The notes beneath the pieces were generated by a model. That model searched no databases and was not told where the DNA came from. It worked only from the letters and a program-made list of their open reading frames with translations. The translations under genes were made by a program, and so were the position numbers. This document shows, in pieces, positions 6,897 to 15,287 of a DNA stretch of 64,000 nucleotides. Positions within the stretch are counted from its first letter, which is position 1. Each line of letters begins with the position of its first letter. The stretch is from Oscillibacter ruminantium GH1 (lineage in GTDB: Bacteria; Bacillota; Clostridia; Oscillospirales; Oscillospiraceae), in NCBI RefSeq assembly GCF_000307265.1, contig NZ_DF158897.1, positions 295,730 through 359,729 on the forward strand. The letters are read 5' to 3'.

Positions 6897-9179
6897 CTAC
6901 GCTTTACTCTTGCGACACTGGGACAACCTCTCACACTCTCCGACAAGCCATGTGAAGTTTGTCCGCCATGACGCCTTGAAGTCCGTCCCTTTGTTTTTCC
7001 AGATTGCTTCCGGGCCTGACATGCGCGTGAGGTCTAATCCAAACATCCCGTCAATTGGTTTTAGTATCTGAGCTGTCTTATTCAATCCGGTTTGATAGCA
7101 GTTGTTCTCGTTATCGGATTCAAGAAGGACAGCACAGAAATTCTCCATAGCACGAACCTTCAAAATAAGGGAGAGCTTGTTTTCAAACACTTCCGGTGTC
7201 AGGTTATTAAACCTGCACACCAGAATGTATCTTTTCTCAGCGTAACTACGCAGTTTTGGAGAATACAGCATGGGCAGAAAAGCTTCCGCTCGGATAATAT
7301 TGTCCCCGTCAATAACGCAGAACACGATGCTTTTGCCCTCGTATGGGTAGACATAGAGATTCGTATCTATTTCTGCTGCCTTGCAGAGAATGGAATCCAC
7401 ATTGCCCACTGGAATATAGAAATCCTGCTTTTTATTTTCAGTCTTGATTTGATGGATGCTTGTATCGCTGCCGGCTTTGTGATCGTCTCTCACCAAATCA
7501 TAGAGATATAGTCCACCTGGTACATTTGTCTGCGCCGAGGCGCCATTTAGAAGCCTCGGATGTAGTTCTTTTCCATCTCGATTGAACCCGTACACATAGG
7601 AATTTGGCTTATCTTTGCCGCCCTCACCACCCATCGTGACAAGGCAGTAGCAGTGGTTTTCAATAGCGCGGCATTGATTATACTTGTACCACTTATCGTA
7701 GACGACATTACCGCCAGTGCAGTTGATCAGCATGTCAACGCCCTGCACGCCATACATCCTGCTAAAAAGGGCGTGGTTGCAGTCATAGCATATTGTGAGT
7801 CCAATGGAATATCCGCGAAATCGAATGGGCGTGAACAGCATTTTTGCGACAGTCTGATAGCCTTCAAACTCGAAGGGAGAGCAGGATGTCATAGTGTGTT
7901 TCATATAGATGGCGCACAGCGTTTCTTCTTCTGAGGCAGCCGCGTTTGCAAACACGCTATAAATCGTACCGAACCTATCCATGCTGCAAACGACAACTGC
8001 AAGACCCATTTTGCGGCTGAAGTCCACGCAGGCATCATAGACCTTGTTTATTTCCGCTTTGTCGGCTATGTCTGCCCGTTCAAGTTGAGCATGAAAAGGA
8101 ACCCACCCAAATTCGGGGAAGACCAGCACATCAGGCTTGCTTCGCTTGATAACTGACATTGCCTCTGCAAAGGACGATTTGTTCTGAAACCGTTCTGTTT
8201 GAAGATACATCGCAATTTTCAGATTAACGCTCTCATCTGATTTCGCACTTTCAGCAGCAGAAACAGCAACTGGCAGATGGAGCAGCGACTCAAGCCTTGA
8301 AAGCGCATCGGGACGTTCAAAGTCAATCTGACCGTGCATGATACGTACAAGCCGGTAGCCGTGCTTTGCCGCTTCAATATCCCGCGTACTGTCGTAATAG
8401 GCGCGCACCTCGTCCCTGTTTGCGGGATTGCCGTCTTTTGCCTGAATGTCAGAACAGGCTTTGATCCACAAAGCGCGGTCATAGCAGAGTGAGACGTTTT
8501 TATATGCCTCCAACGCTATTTTCCTCGCTTCTGAAAAGTGTTGGCGCTCATCGTACTCAATGATAAGCTTTTGGCTCTCACAGACAAAGTCGCAGCGAAG
8601 AACGACATTCTTCTTCGCAAAGGTTGTATCCCCTCTATAGGCCGATAGTGCCTTGTATAGCGTTGAGTATATCCCCTCAATTATCTCGGGCGTTTTTAGC
8701 CAGTAGAACGTCTTTTCGCATACAATATCGCCGGCATATAGGCGATTGAGCATTAGTTGAAGGGCGTTCTTTTGCTCAACGACTCCCTTGAAAGGTATGA
8801 CCGTTTTCGCGCAAGCTGTCGCTTTAGATGCTCTCTGCGTTGCAACCTCTTTATGGGCAATGCCTAAGTCGCCGTTCTCAGGCGGAACCGGTTTTTTCGC
8901 TTTTGTATGCTCAACGCTTCCGGTGTAAAACACTTCGAATCCCAATCGCTCAAAGAATCTGACGGTTTCCATCCCACCGGCGTAATTTTCCTTGGACAGT
9001 TCAATACCAGATGCAACTTTATAAGCCATCCCGCGGATATGCTTCGCGGGCAGTTTTTTTCCATCAATCACAAGAAATGTTGAGCGAGGAGCCGGATACT
9101 CTGGATTCTCCTCAAGAAAAAACCGCACGGCTCTCAACACGTCGTCCTTTGTTACTGATTTCCAATCTGCTTTTACCAT
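6897..9179 (-). CDS. PD-(D/E)XK-like nuclease region fused to a nitrilase (carbon-nitrogen hydrolase) domain
   Basis: 760 residues from ATG 9179 (AAGGAATGAG upstream). Residues 1-90 (LPAKHIRGMAYKV, then YAGGMETVRFFERLGFEV) resemble the N-terminal head domain seen in McrA/Mrr-type restriction proteins. Residues 190-290 look like a Vsr/DUF559-type PD-(D/E)XK core: RCDFVC with D197, LIIEYDERQHF with E208 and D210, and GYRLVRI near 275. Residues 318-560 are a carbon-nitrogen hydrolase with the full E-K-C triad visible: E356 in FPEFGW, K427 in YMKHT and C464 in ICYDCNHALF. The last 200 residues are unassigned. Fusion of a nuclease and an amidase/nitrilase fold beside BREX suggests a separate defence effector; this is inference. 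Confidence 0.75.
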   Translation of the reverse strand: MVKADWKSVTKDDVLRAVRFFLEENPEYPAPRSTFLVIDGKKLPAKHIRGMAYKVASGIELSKENYAGGMETVRFFERLGFEVFYTGSVEHTKAKKPVPPENGDLGIAHKEVATQRASKATACAKTVIPFKGVVEQKNALQLMLNRLYAGDIVCEKTFYWLKTPEIIEGIYSTLYKALSAYRGDTTFAKKNVVLRCDFVCESQKLIIEYDERQHFSEARKIALEAYKNVSLCYDRALWIKACSDIQAKDGNPANRDEVRAYYDSTRDIEAAKHGYRLVRIMHGQIDFERPDALSRLESLLHLPVAVSAAESAKSDESVNLKIAMYLQTERFQNKSSFAEAMSVIKRSKPDVLVFPEFGWVPFHAQLERADIADKAEINKVYDACVDFSRKMGLAVVVCSMDRFGTIYSVFANAAASEEETLCAIYMKHTMTSCSPFEFEGYQTVAKMLFTPIRFRGYSIGLTICYDCNHALFSRMYGVQGVDMLINCTGGNVVYDKWYKYNQCRAIENHCYCLVTMGGEGGKDKPNSYVYGFNRDGKELHPRLLNGASAQTNVPGGLYLYDLVRDDHKAGSDTSIHQIKTENKKQDFYIPVGNVDSILCKAAEIDTNLYVYPYEGKSIVFCVIDGDNIIRAEAFLPMLYSPKLRSYAEKRYILVCRFNNLTPEVFENKLSLILKVRAMENFCAVLLESDNENNCYQTGLNKTAQILKPIDGMFGLDLTRMSGPEAIWKNKGTDFKASWRTNFTWLVGECERLSQCRKSKA

Positions 9180-9235
9180 GTGCTCATTCCTTATTCAAAA
9201 TGATATTCTTTGCTCTCCGCCGCCAAACGCAACCT

Positions 9236-9985
9236 CTATCTGCTTATATTGCTTACAATTTTTGGAGTATCCTCTATCGACTGCGGCGCCATGACCTTCA
9301 TGTGGCGTTCAACAGTCTTTACGACTCCGGCGGATGTAGTGCCGTCTGCTTTGGGAACAACTACTGAGTCACCCTTCTTTATGGTGCTGTCCTCCGTCCA
9401 ATAATACCTTTCATCGTCTATCTCGACAACACGACAGAAAATAAAGACGTGAAGGTCATCATCCGGGTAAGACTCCGCGCTTGCTGCGGCGTTCGCTTTC
9501 TATTCCGGCGCTGTTTTGATTTCTACATCGGTAATGGTCGAAAAATCAGCCTCATCGTCCTCGTATTGATGATTTTTAATGAGTCAAGCGCTTTTTCATA
9601 ATCAGATTCAAGCTCGAACCACTGCGGGTCAAGCCCGAATTCAGAGTCGTCTTCGCAATACTCTCTCCATTTATATTTCATACGATAGAGCGCCTCATGA
9701 TACGCATCACGAGTCTTGTAGTCTTGGGGATCAACACCGTAATCGCTGCCTTCTTCACAGTTGAGGCGCCAAGCATATCGATTGTTCAGCGGCATATACG
9801 CGCCAACAGATGAGGAACTGTTTTCATTAAAGGTACCCATTGCAACTCCGGCTACAGCATACGGATCAATTTGTTTTTCTGGCAACGCTTATTTGCTATA
9901 TAGTCAAAGATCGCAGCGGCCACAAGATTAATGAGTGTGGTTCAGGGCATTTTGTGCTCCTTTTTTTGCTGTGCTTTTTTGCCAT
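9236..9985 (-). pseudogene. Decayed gene with several frameshifts (repeat protein with C-terminal barrel-like module)
   Basis: A start with an excellent site (AAGGAGG, ATG 9985) opens MAKKHSKKRST, after which the frame is lost. Sense then resumes in other frames: LVAAAIFDYIANK, next EKQIDPYAVAGVAMG, then two Asp-rich repeats of about 33 residues (SDYGVDPQDY...YHEAL and SEFGLDPQWF...YEKAL, together the open stretch 9523-9885), then YEDDEADFSTITDVEIKTAP in a shifted frame, a TAG near 9500, and finally ESYPDDDLHVFIFC...GDSVVVP...KIV to TAG at 9236. The colinear order of fragments indicates one ancestral gene broken by at least three frameshifts and one stop. Its end module resembles that of the 517-residue neighbour. 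Confidence 0.65.
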
Positions 9986-10020
9986 GAGAACCACCTCCTT
10001 CTGCATCGATGAAGGATTGT

Positions 10021-12081
10021 TTACTCCACGCCAAGTGCCTTGTATACCGCATCTTCTGCGCTGCTATAAAAAATGAGACTAAAGCATCCGACAAGTTCTG
10101 CTGGTACTGCTCCCAGATCTCCGGCCGATGTGATCGGCAGAAGCACCCTTTTTGCTCCGCTGTCGAGACAAACCTGCAAAGAATTTGCCAATTCATCCAC
10201 CTTGATCATTGTCCCTGCAATACTGATTTCTCCCAGCACAGCGAGACTGCTGAGTACCGGTTTCCCAAGCGAGATGGAACTAAACGCAATCAGCGTGGGC
10301 AGCGCAAGCCTGTCAGTCATGCCAATGCCCTGAAGGTCTTGATAGTTGATGATGTAATCCCTTGTCGTGGTGCTGATTGAACCGCTGATACGATTTCCGT
10401 TTGCTTTGAGATAGCTGAACGCCGTATTTGCCGCTTCCCGGCATTTGCTGTCAGACCCGAGGCCGGTACGTTCAAACTTGCCATTGCCGGGGAGCATCTG
10501 GCTCTCCAAGCGGAAGACACCAAGCATGCCGGATTTGCCCTGGCTGACGGTATAGACCTGACCGGGGTTGCACATTCCCTCCGGTATCAGCTTTCCGCCG
10601 CCCTGTTCCGGTACGGATACATAGCGCTCTTCAAAGCTCTCATTGTCAATATAAGAGAAGTTCACATCATAGAACTCCATGCCGCCCAATTTCTTGAGCT
10701 GTTCCTTGACGCGGCGGCGCATTTCCAACGCATAGCGGAGGATTTCCTCCATGTCATCCTTGCTGTACTCGCCGTCCGGGTACAACAGCTTAACCAGACC
10801 ACCGACCATTTTGCGCACGGCAATCGTATCTCGCTGGTTGAGGTTCTTCCCAAGATGAAAGTATTTGTCCAATTCGTCGCCGTGCTGTTCCTTACGAAGC
10901 TCCCGGATAAACTCTGCAAGATAATCGGTTATAAAGCCGTAATCGTCGGTAAAATGCTCCGGCCGGAACTTGGGGATCTCCCAGCCAGGGATATAGCAAT
11001 GCATGCGGTCAAGGAAAGCCGTGTCTTTACCCATTTCAGGTGGAAACGGATCGAATAGACTCGATGTTTTCAGCAGCACATCCACGCTCTGATTGATATT
11101 CCCGATAAAAACCATGGATGCGGATGCGGCTTTTTCCTCCTTGCCGCGGGCGAATGAACCGGAGGCCATGTAATCCTTCATGATTTGGATTCCGTCTTTG
11201 TCTTTGAAGTTGATCCCTGCGACTTCGTCAAACGCGACGCAGTCCCACAGTCCGACAAGTCCGACAGTTTTCCGGCCCATATTATAAAAGAGGTTGGCGA
11301 CCGTGGTCTGTCCGCCAGAAATGAGAATGCTGTTCGGAGATATCTCCTTGTATATGTGAGACTTGCCCGTACTCCTCGGGCCGAGTTCACAGAGGTTGAA
11401 ATTGTTTTCCACCAATGGTAGCATACGACCGAGCAACAGCCACTTTTCACGGTAACTGAGCTTGTCCGGTTCCATTCCGATGGAGCGCATCATTACGTCC
11501 AGCCACTCGTCCTTTGTGAATGCCTTGCGCCCCTGCTTCAGTTCTTCAATATCAACATGGGGCATCTGAATGGGCGTCAACTTGCGGATGTGGATAGGAG
11601 ATGCTTTTTTATCCTCCTCGATAAACTCATAATCCAATTGGACGATGCTCCATATACCGCCGCAGAGCAGGCGGTCATATTTTGTGGGATATTCCTCGGA
11701 AATAGGAATATTCTTTATTCCAAGATTGGAGAACTCCGCTTCATAGCTGTCTGTTTTGATGTTCAGGTTGACTGTGATTTTGTCAATAACAGTGTATGCA
11801 CCACGCTGCCGAAGCACAGACAGTATTTTCTGAGCCTCATCTGGGCGCACATAGTTATCGGACAGAATCTTTTTCACATTGGCAACACCGGATTCGATCA
11901 CATCGGGATCGTCGGAACTGCAATACTGTCCCAACAGAAATTCAAGCACATAAACAGGGACGTTGGCACCCTCCTTAATGGACTTTGTCAGGTCTTTCCG
12001 GACAATGCGTCCATCAAAACACTGGCGGAGTTTATCCTTGATTACCTCACGGGTGCTGCTTACAGAATTAAACTCGTCCAT
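10021..12081 (-). CDS. brxL: BREX-1 BrxL, AAA+ ATPase with Lon-like C-terminal domain
   Basis: 686 residues from ATG 12081 (GGAGG seven bases upstream). Walker A is GPRSTGKS at 234-241 and Walker B lies in WDCVAFDEV near 280. The last 190 residues align by eye with the Lon proteolytic domain (SLAVLGEISIAGTMIKVDEL, then AKRVLLPITSAGDL), but the Ser of the Lon PKDGPSAG motif and the Lys of its LKEK motif are not present. Peptidase activity is therefore doubtful and a motor role is more likely. BrxL is the last core gene of type 1 BREX and acts with PglX/PglZ/BrxC in blocking phage DNA replication. Follows pglZ by 17 nt. Confidence 0.93.
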   Translation of the reverse strand: MDEFNSVSSTREVIKDKLRQCFDGRIVRKDLTKSIKEGANVPVYVLEFLLGQYCSSDDPDVIESGVANVKKILSDNYVRPDEAQKILSVLRQRGAYTVIDKITVNLNIKTDSYEAEFSNLGIKNIPISEEYPTKYDRLLCGGIWSIVQLDYEFIEEDKKASPIHIRKLTPIQMPHVDIEELKQGRKAFTKDEWLDVMMRSIGMEPDKLSYREKWLLLGRMLPLVENNFNLCELGPRSTGKSHIYKEISPNSILISGGQTTVANLFYNMGRKTVGLVGLWDCVAFDEVAGINFKDKDGIQIMKDYMASGSFARGKEEKAASASMVFIGNINQSVDVLLKTSSLFDPFPPEMGKDTAFLDRMHCYIPGWEIPKFRPEHFTDDYGFITDYLAEFIRELRKEQHGDELDKYFHLGKNLNQRDTIAVRKMVGGLVKLLYPDGEYSKDDMEEILRYALEMRRRVKEQLKKLGGMEFYDVNFSYIDNESFEERYVSVPEQGGGKLIPEGMCNPGQVYTVSQGKSGMLGVFRLESQMLPGNGKFERTGLGSDSKCREAANTAFSYLKANGNRISGSISTTTRDYIINYQDLQGIGMTDRLALPTLIAFSSISLGKPVLSSLAVLGEISIAGTMIKVDELANSLQVCLDSGAKRVLLPITSAGDLGAVPAELVGCFSLIFYSSAEDAVYKALGVE

Positions 12082-12098
12082 GGTTCTGCCTCCATCCC

Positions 12099-14711
12099 TT
12101 AAAAACCAAAATCAAAATCGTCCACGGCAAAGGCAATGTCGATCTGGAACTCCTCTTTGATCGGCATCTGCAAACCGCTTTCGTCCGCGATAGTAAGATA
12201 GTAGCTGTCCTGATTGGAGTATTTCAGCGGTTTAAGCGTGAAGCTGCAGCGGAATGCGCGCTCCTGGGCGTTATCGCTGACCTTATCCGCAATGATCTTT
12301 GAAGTGTCACTAATCTGCTTTCCGCTGGCATCCACAAAGTACATCAGATAGGTCGCCGCCTCACGGTTGTCACCCACGGCCTCTCTCTGGTAGAAATTCA
12401 GAGAGAAAATCATATTTACAATCTTCCGATTGGCAGAGAGCAGGCTCACCGTCACCGGCTTGGTATCATACTTTGCTTTATTTTTTTGATATGTCTTATA
12501 GTCATTACGCAGGAAGTGATAATCAATAACCGGGACCACCAACTCCTGTAGGCTTGTTCCTCCATGCACATAGTTGAGCCCGCCGCCATTCATCTTGATA
12601 CGGATGTTTTCACGGGGTGCAAACCCATCAAACTCTGTCGTGCAGTCAAGGAACTTCACCGGCATCAGGTAATCCGGGGTAGTACCGTGCTGCAAAATAG
12701 CATAGCGTCTGCCGTACTCTGCATCTTGCCCCTTGAAGCTGGTCTTGTCCACTTTGCTGTCCTCTTGGAGTGGGCTGTATGTATAGAGAAAACCATGATC
12801 GGCAGTTATGAAAATGTGAGTGCCACCAAAGTCGTTGACAATGATTCGTACGAGGTTCTTAATATCTGAAATGGCATCCTCGCAGGCGGGGAACACGCTG
12901 GTGTCAGAGGTATGTGCAGCCTCGTCTATCTTATCGTGATAGATGTAGACGACCTCCATGCCCTTGACCAAGGCGCTACGCTCGGCTCGTTTCATTCCGA
13001 TGATATCTTTGAACTTCAGTGCCACGCTGTTGGGATTCGCGCCCTTGAGCAGTTTGTCACGATAACCGGCGTCGGTGGGCTGCCCATCCGCGAGAACAGC
13101 AACATTACCGTTGTCCTTTACTGTGATGCTGAGCTGATCATGCGGCAGCAGCGCCGCCATACCGAACTTGGTGATGGAAGGGAAAATGGAGCAGACGCTG
13201 GTGAGCTCGGCCTTGCATTGCGTCTCGCGACGCAGCTCGGTTGTCAGCGCCGCGCCCACCTCATAACGAAGCGCATCCGAAATAATGACAAATATACGGT
13301 TATCATCCGGATTTACCTTAGAGCGGTAGAAGTCCTCCTGTTTTGGAACCTCCAAAACAAAACCGAATTTTTCAAGGTTCTCTGCCGCGGCATTCGTCCA
13401 GTTCATGCCAAGATTTCCAAGGAACCATGTGTTATACAGCCCCTCCACCTTGTCCGCGACCTGTTTGATGAGGTCGTCCAGCCGGGTATCGGCGACGGAC
13501 AGGCATTCGAGGAAGCTGGTGTGGAACAGCCGATACCATGTATCCATGCGGTAATAGTCCTTGCCATATTCCTCCCAGACTTTTTTTGCCTCGACAGTAT
13601 GGAAGCCTGCGGCATGATCGAGGAAGAAGCCCTGCATACGTGCCACTTGAAGGATACAGTCAAAGTAGCATGCTGTCTTATCATACCAGACCATCGTGCG
13701 GCGCTTTTCCACAGCGGCGGTGATCACATCCACCTTGATGATATGGTCGCTGATTTCCGTCATGAGTTGAGAGAGGATGCACTTGTTGATACATGGGAAG
13801 CATTCCGTGTCGATCAGGTCTTCCGAGGACAGTTTGGAAAAGCGCTGATACAGGCGTGTTTCATCCTCGACTTGACGGGAGACGCGGTACAGATCGCTGT
13901 TATCCTCACTGTGCAGCCATTCGGAAATAAAGTCATAGCAATAGCTCTGGTGTGGTATGGAGATATAACTGTCCAACCCGGCCAGATAATCCGCTTTGAT
14001 CGTACGTGTCGCCGCCGTCAGCAGGAGATGGCTGGCAAGTCTGCTCAGGCTTACATCGTCGCCCTCGTTATAGCCGGTGGCCTGTGCCACCATGACCCAG
14101 AAGGGATTCTGTGCGCCATAGGTCACGAAATTTTGATAGACCGTGTTTTCATCCTTGTTGAGTCCTGCTGCAATAACGGCGCGGATGATGCTGTTGGGCC
14201 TTAAATCCTTTGTCCCGCAGAGAATGGCCATGACCGCAAGCGAGAGCTGTCCGGCAGAGTTAATGTTTCCGGCCAGTGCCGCCACCTTTGCGCGGCGATC
14301 CTTTGCGCCCATGAACTTGCGATAAATCTTGACCTGTTTGCGGAGCGCCTGGGTCGCGGGCAGTCCCATTTCATCCATCCAGATGGAGTTGAGGTCGGCG
14401 CGGAACTCCTCTGCATACAGCTCGATGTTCAGGAGCCAGTTATCGTCCTGCCTGTCATAACTGATAGGATCATACACGAGATAGTTGCTGACTATGTCAT
14501 CCATGGCAAGCAGCTTTTTTGTGTCAAAATTGTTCTTGCCGGTGAGAACCAGAAGTTTGGCATTGTTGAGCTCGATCTCATCCAGCTTATCCTCAAACTC
14601 CCGATCCTCATCATGCCAGAAGATAATGCGGCGGCTATAGAACTCCGGCAGCGGAGCCGCGAAGCGCCGGGTTAAGTCCTGTATAATTGTATCTAAATCC
14701 ATACTTGGCAT
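12099..14711 (-). CDS. pglZ: BREX-1 PglZ, alkaline-phosphatase-superfamily protein
   Basis: 870 residues from ATG 14711 (GGAGG, seven-base spacing). The metal-site motifs of the alkaline phosphatase superfamily are visible: D479 in VIISDALRYEVG, T514 in IFPSITKFGM, and D638-H639 in HIFITADHGFLY. PglZ is the signature core protein of all BREX systems and is thought to act in the complex that marks self DNA and restricts phage. The N-terminal 450 residues form the BREX-specific helical region. It starts 12 nt after the small coiled-coil gene, so the inserted gene and pglZ are co-translated units of one operon. Confidence 0.95.
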   Translation of the reverse strand: MPSMDLDTIIQDLTRRFAAPLPEFYSRRIIFWHDEDREFEDKLDEIELNNAKLLVLTGKNNFDTKKLLAMDDIVSNYLVYDPISYDRQDDNWLLNIELYAEEFRADLNSIWMDEMGLPATQALRKQVKIYRKFMGAKDRRAKVAALAGNINSAGQLSLAVMAILCGTKDLRPNSIIRAVIAAGLNKDENTVYQNFVTYGAQNPFWVMVAQATGYNEGDDVSLSRLASHLLLTAATRTIKADYLAGLDSYISIPHQSYCYDFISEWLHSEDNSDLYRVSRQVEDETRLYQRFSKLSSEDLIDTECFPCINKCILSQLMTEISDHIIKVDVITAAVEKRRTMVWYDKTACYFDCILQVARMQGFFLDHAAGFHTVEAKKVWEEYGKDYYRMDTWYRLFHTSFLECLSVADTRLDDLIKQVADKVEGLYNTWFLGNLGMNWTNAAAENLEKFGFVLEVPKQEDFYRSKVNPDDNRIFVIISDALRYEVGAALTTELRRETQCKAELTSVCSIFPSITKFGMAALLPHDQLSITVKDNGNVAVLADGQPTDAGYRDKLLKGANPNSVALKFKDIIGMKRAERSALVKGMEVVYIYHDKIDEAAHTSDTSVFPACEDAISDIKNLVRIIVNDFGGTHIFITADHGFLYTYSPLQEDSKVDKTSFKGQDAEYGRRYAILQHGTTPDYLMPVKFLDCTTEFDGFAPRENIRIKMNGGGLNYVHGGTSLQELVVPVIDYHFLRNDYKTYQKNKAKYDTKPVTVSLLSANRKIVNMIFSLNFYQREAVGDNREAATYLMYFVDASGKQISDTSKIIADKVSDNAQERAFRCSFTLKPLKYSNQDSYYLTIADESGLQMPIKEEFQIDIAFAVDDFDFGF

Positions 14712-14723
14712 TTCGCAGCCTCC

Positions 14724-15278
14724 TTATCCAATCGGAAGAGTTCCTAAATATGCGAGAATCCCTGATGCTATTAAGCTTCCTGCCGCGCCCACGGCAAGGT
14801 CACGAAGCACACGGAGGGATTTTTTTATGAACCCTTCATCTTCTCTGTTTTCTACAGCCGCAATTGTCGCTTCAACTACCGCTTTGACATTTTCGGAATT
14901 ATCTCCAAATGTCTTCTCAAACTGCGGAAAATCAAAATATTCTTTGATTTCATTCAGTATGAATCCCACTTGTTCATAGTCCAAGCGTTCGGAAACGGTC
15001 ATTGTTTGTGTCGCTCCGGCTGAGTTGTTCAGGATCTGAACGCCCTTGGCGTTATCTCCCACAACAATTGTTGCGCCTTTTTCACCGGCTTCCTTAAGCG
15101 CAGCAAGCAATTCATTATGTCGGCGCAGTTCTTCTGCCTCACGTTCTTCTCGTGATTCTTCAATGGAACGCGCAATCTCAGCGTTTCTGCGTTCCATATC
15201 GTCAAATGCGGACTGTGCTAATCTGAACGATGTGTCAAGTTTTAGCCCTTGGAGCTTTGACATATCAAAATCTTCCAT
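14724..15278 (-). CDS. Uncharacterised coiled-coil/membrane protein embedded in the BREX operon
   Basis: 184 residues from ATG 15278; its GAGG site overlaps the pglX stop nine bases upstream, indicating tight coupling. Residues 20-65 are heptad-like and Glu/Arg rich (EESREEREAEELRRHNELLA), a probable coiled coil. Residues 68-95 form a strand segment with VVGDNAKGVQILNNSAG. Residues 105-150 are helical, and the C-terminus has a hydrophobic helix (AVGAAGSLIASGILAYLGTL) that should sit in the membrane. It is not one of the six canonical BREX-1 proteins. The architecture could suit a sensor or membrane-acting effector, but this is inference and I do not recognise the family. Confidence 0.7.
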   Translation of the reverse strand: MEDFDMSKLQGLKLDTSFRLAQSAFDDMERRNAEIARSIEESREEREAEELRRHNELLAALKEAGEKGATIVVGDNAKGVQILNNSAGATQTMTVSERLDYEQVGFILNEIKEYFDFPQFEKTFGDNSENVKAVVEATIAAVENREDEGFIKKSLRVLRDLAVGAAGSLIASGILAYLGTLPIG

Positions 15279-15287
15279 AATGCTACC

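Noticed and set aside
9523..9885. Independent 120-residue gene
   Set aside because: It is one fragment of the frameshifted gene 9236-9985; its last ten residues are out of frame with the ancestral reading.
12912..14204. Plus-strand 430-codon frame opposite pglZ
   Set aside because: Antisense shadow of a conserved core BREX gene; no start signal and unlike a protein.
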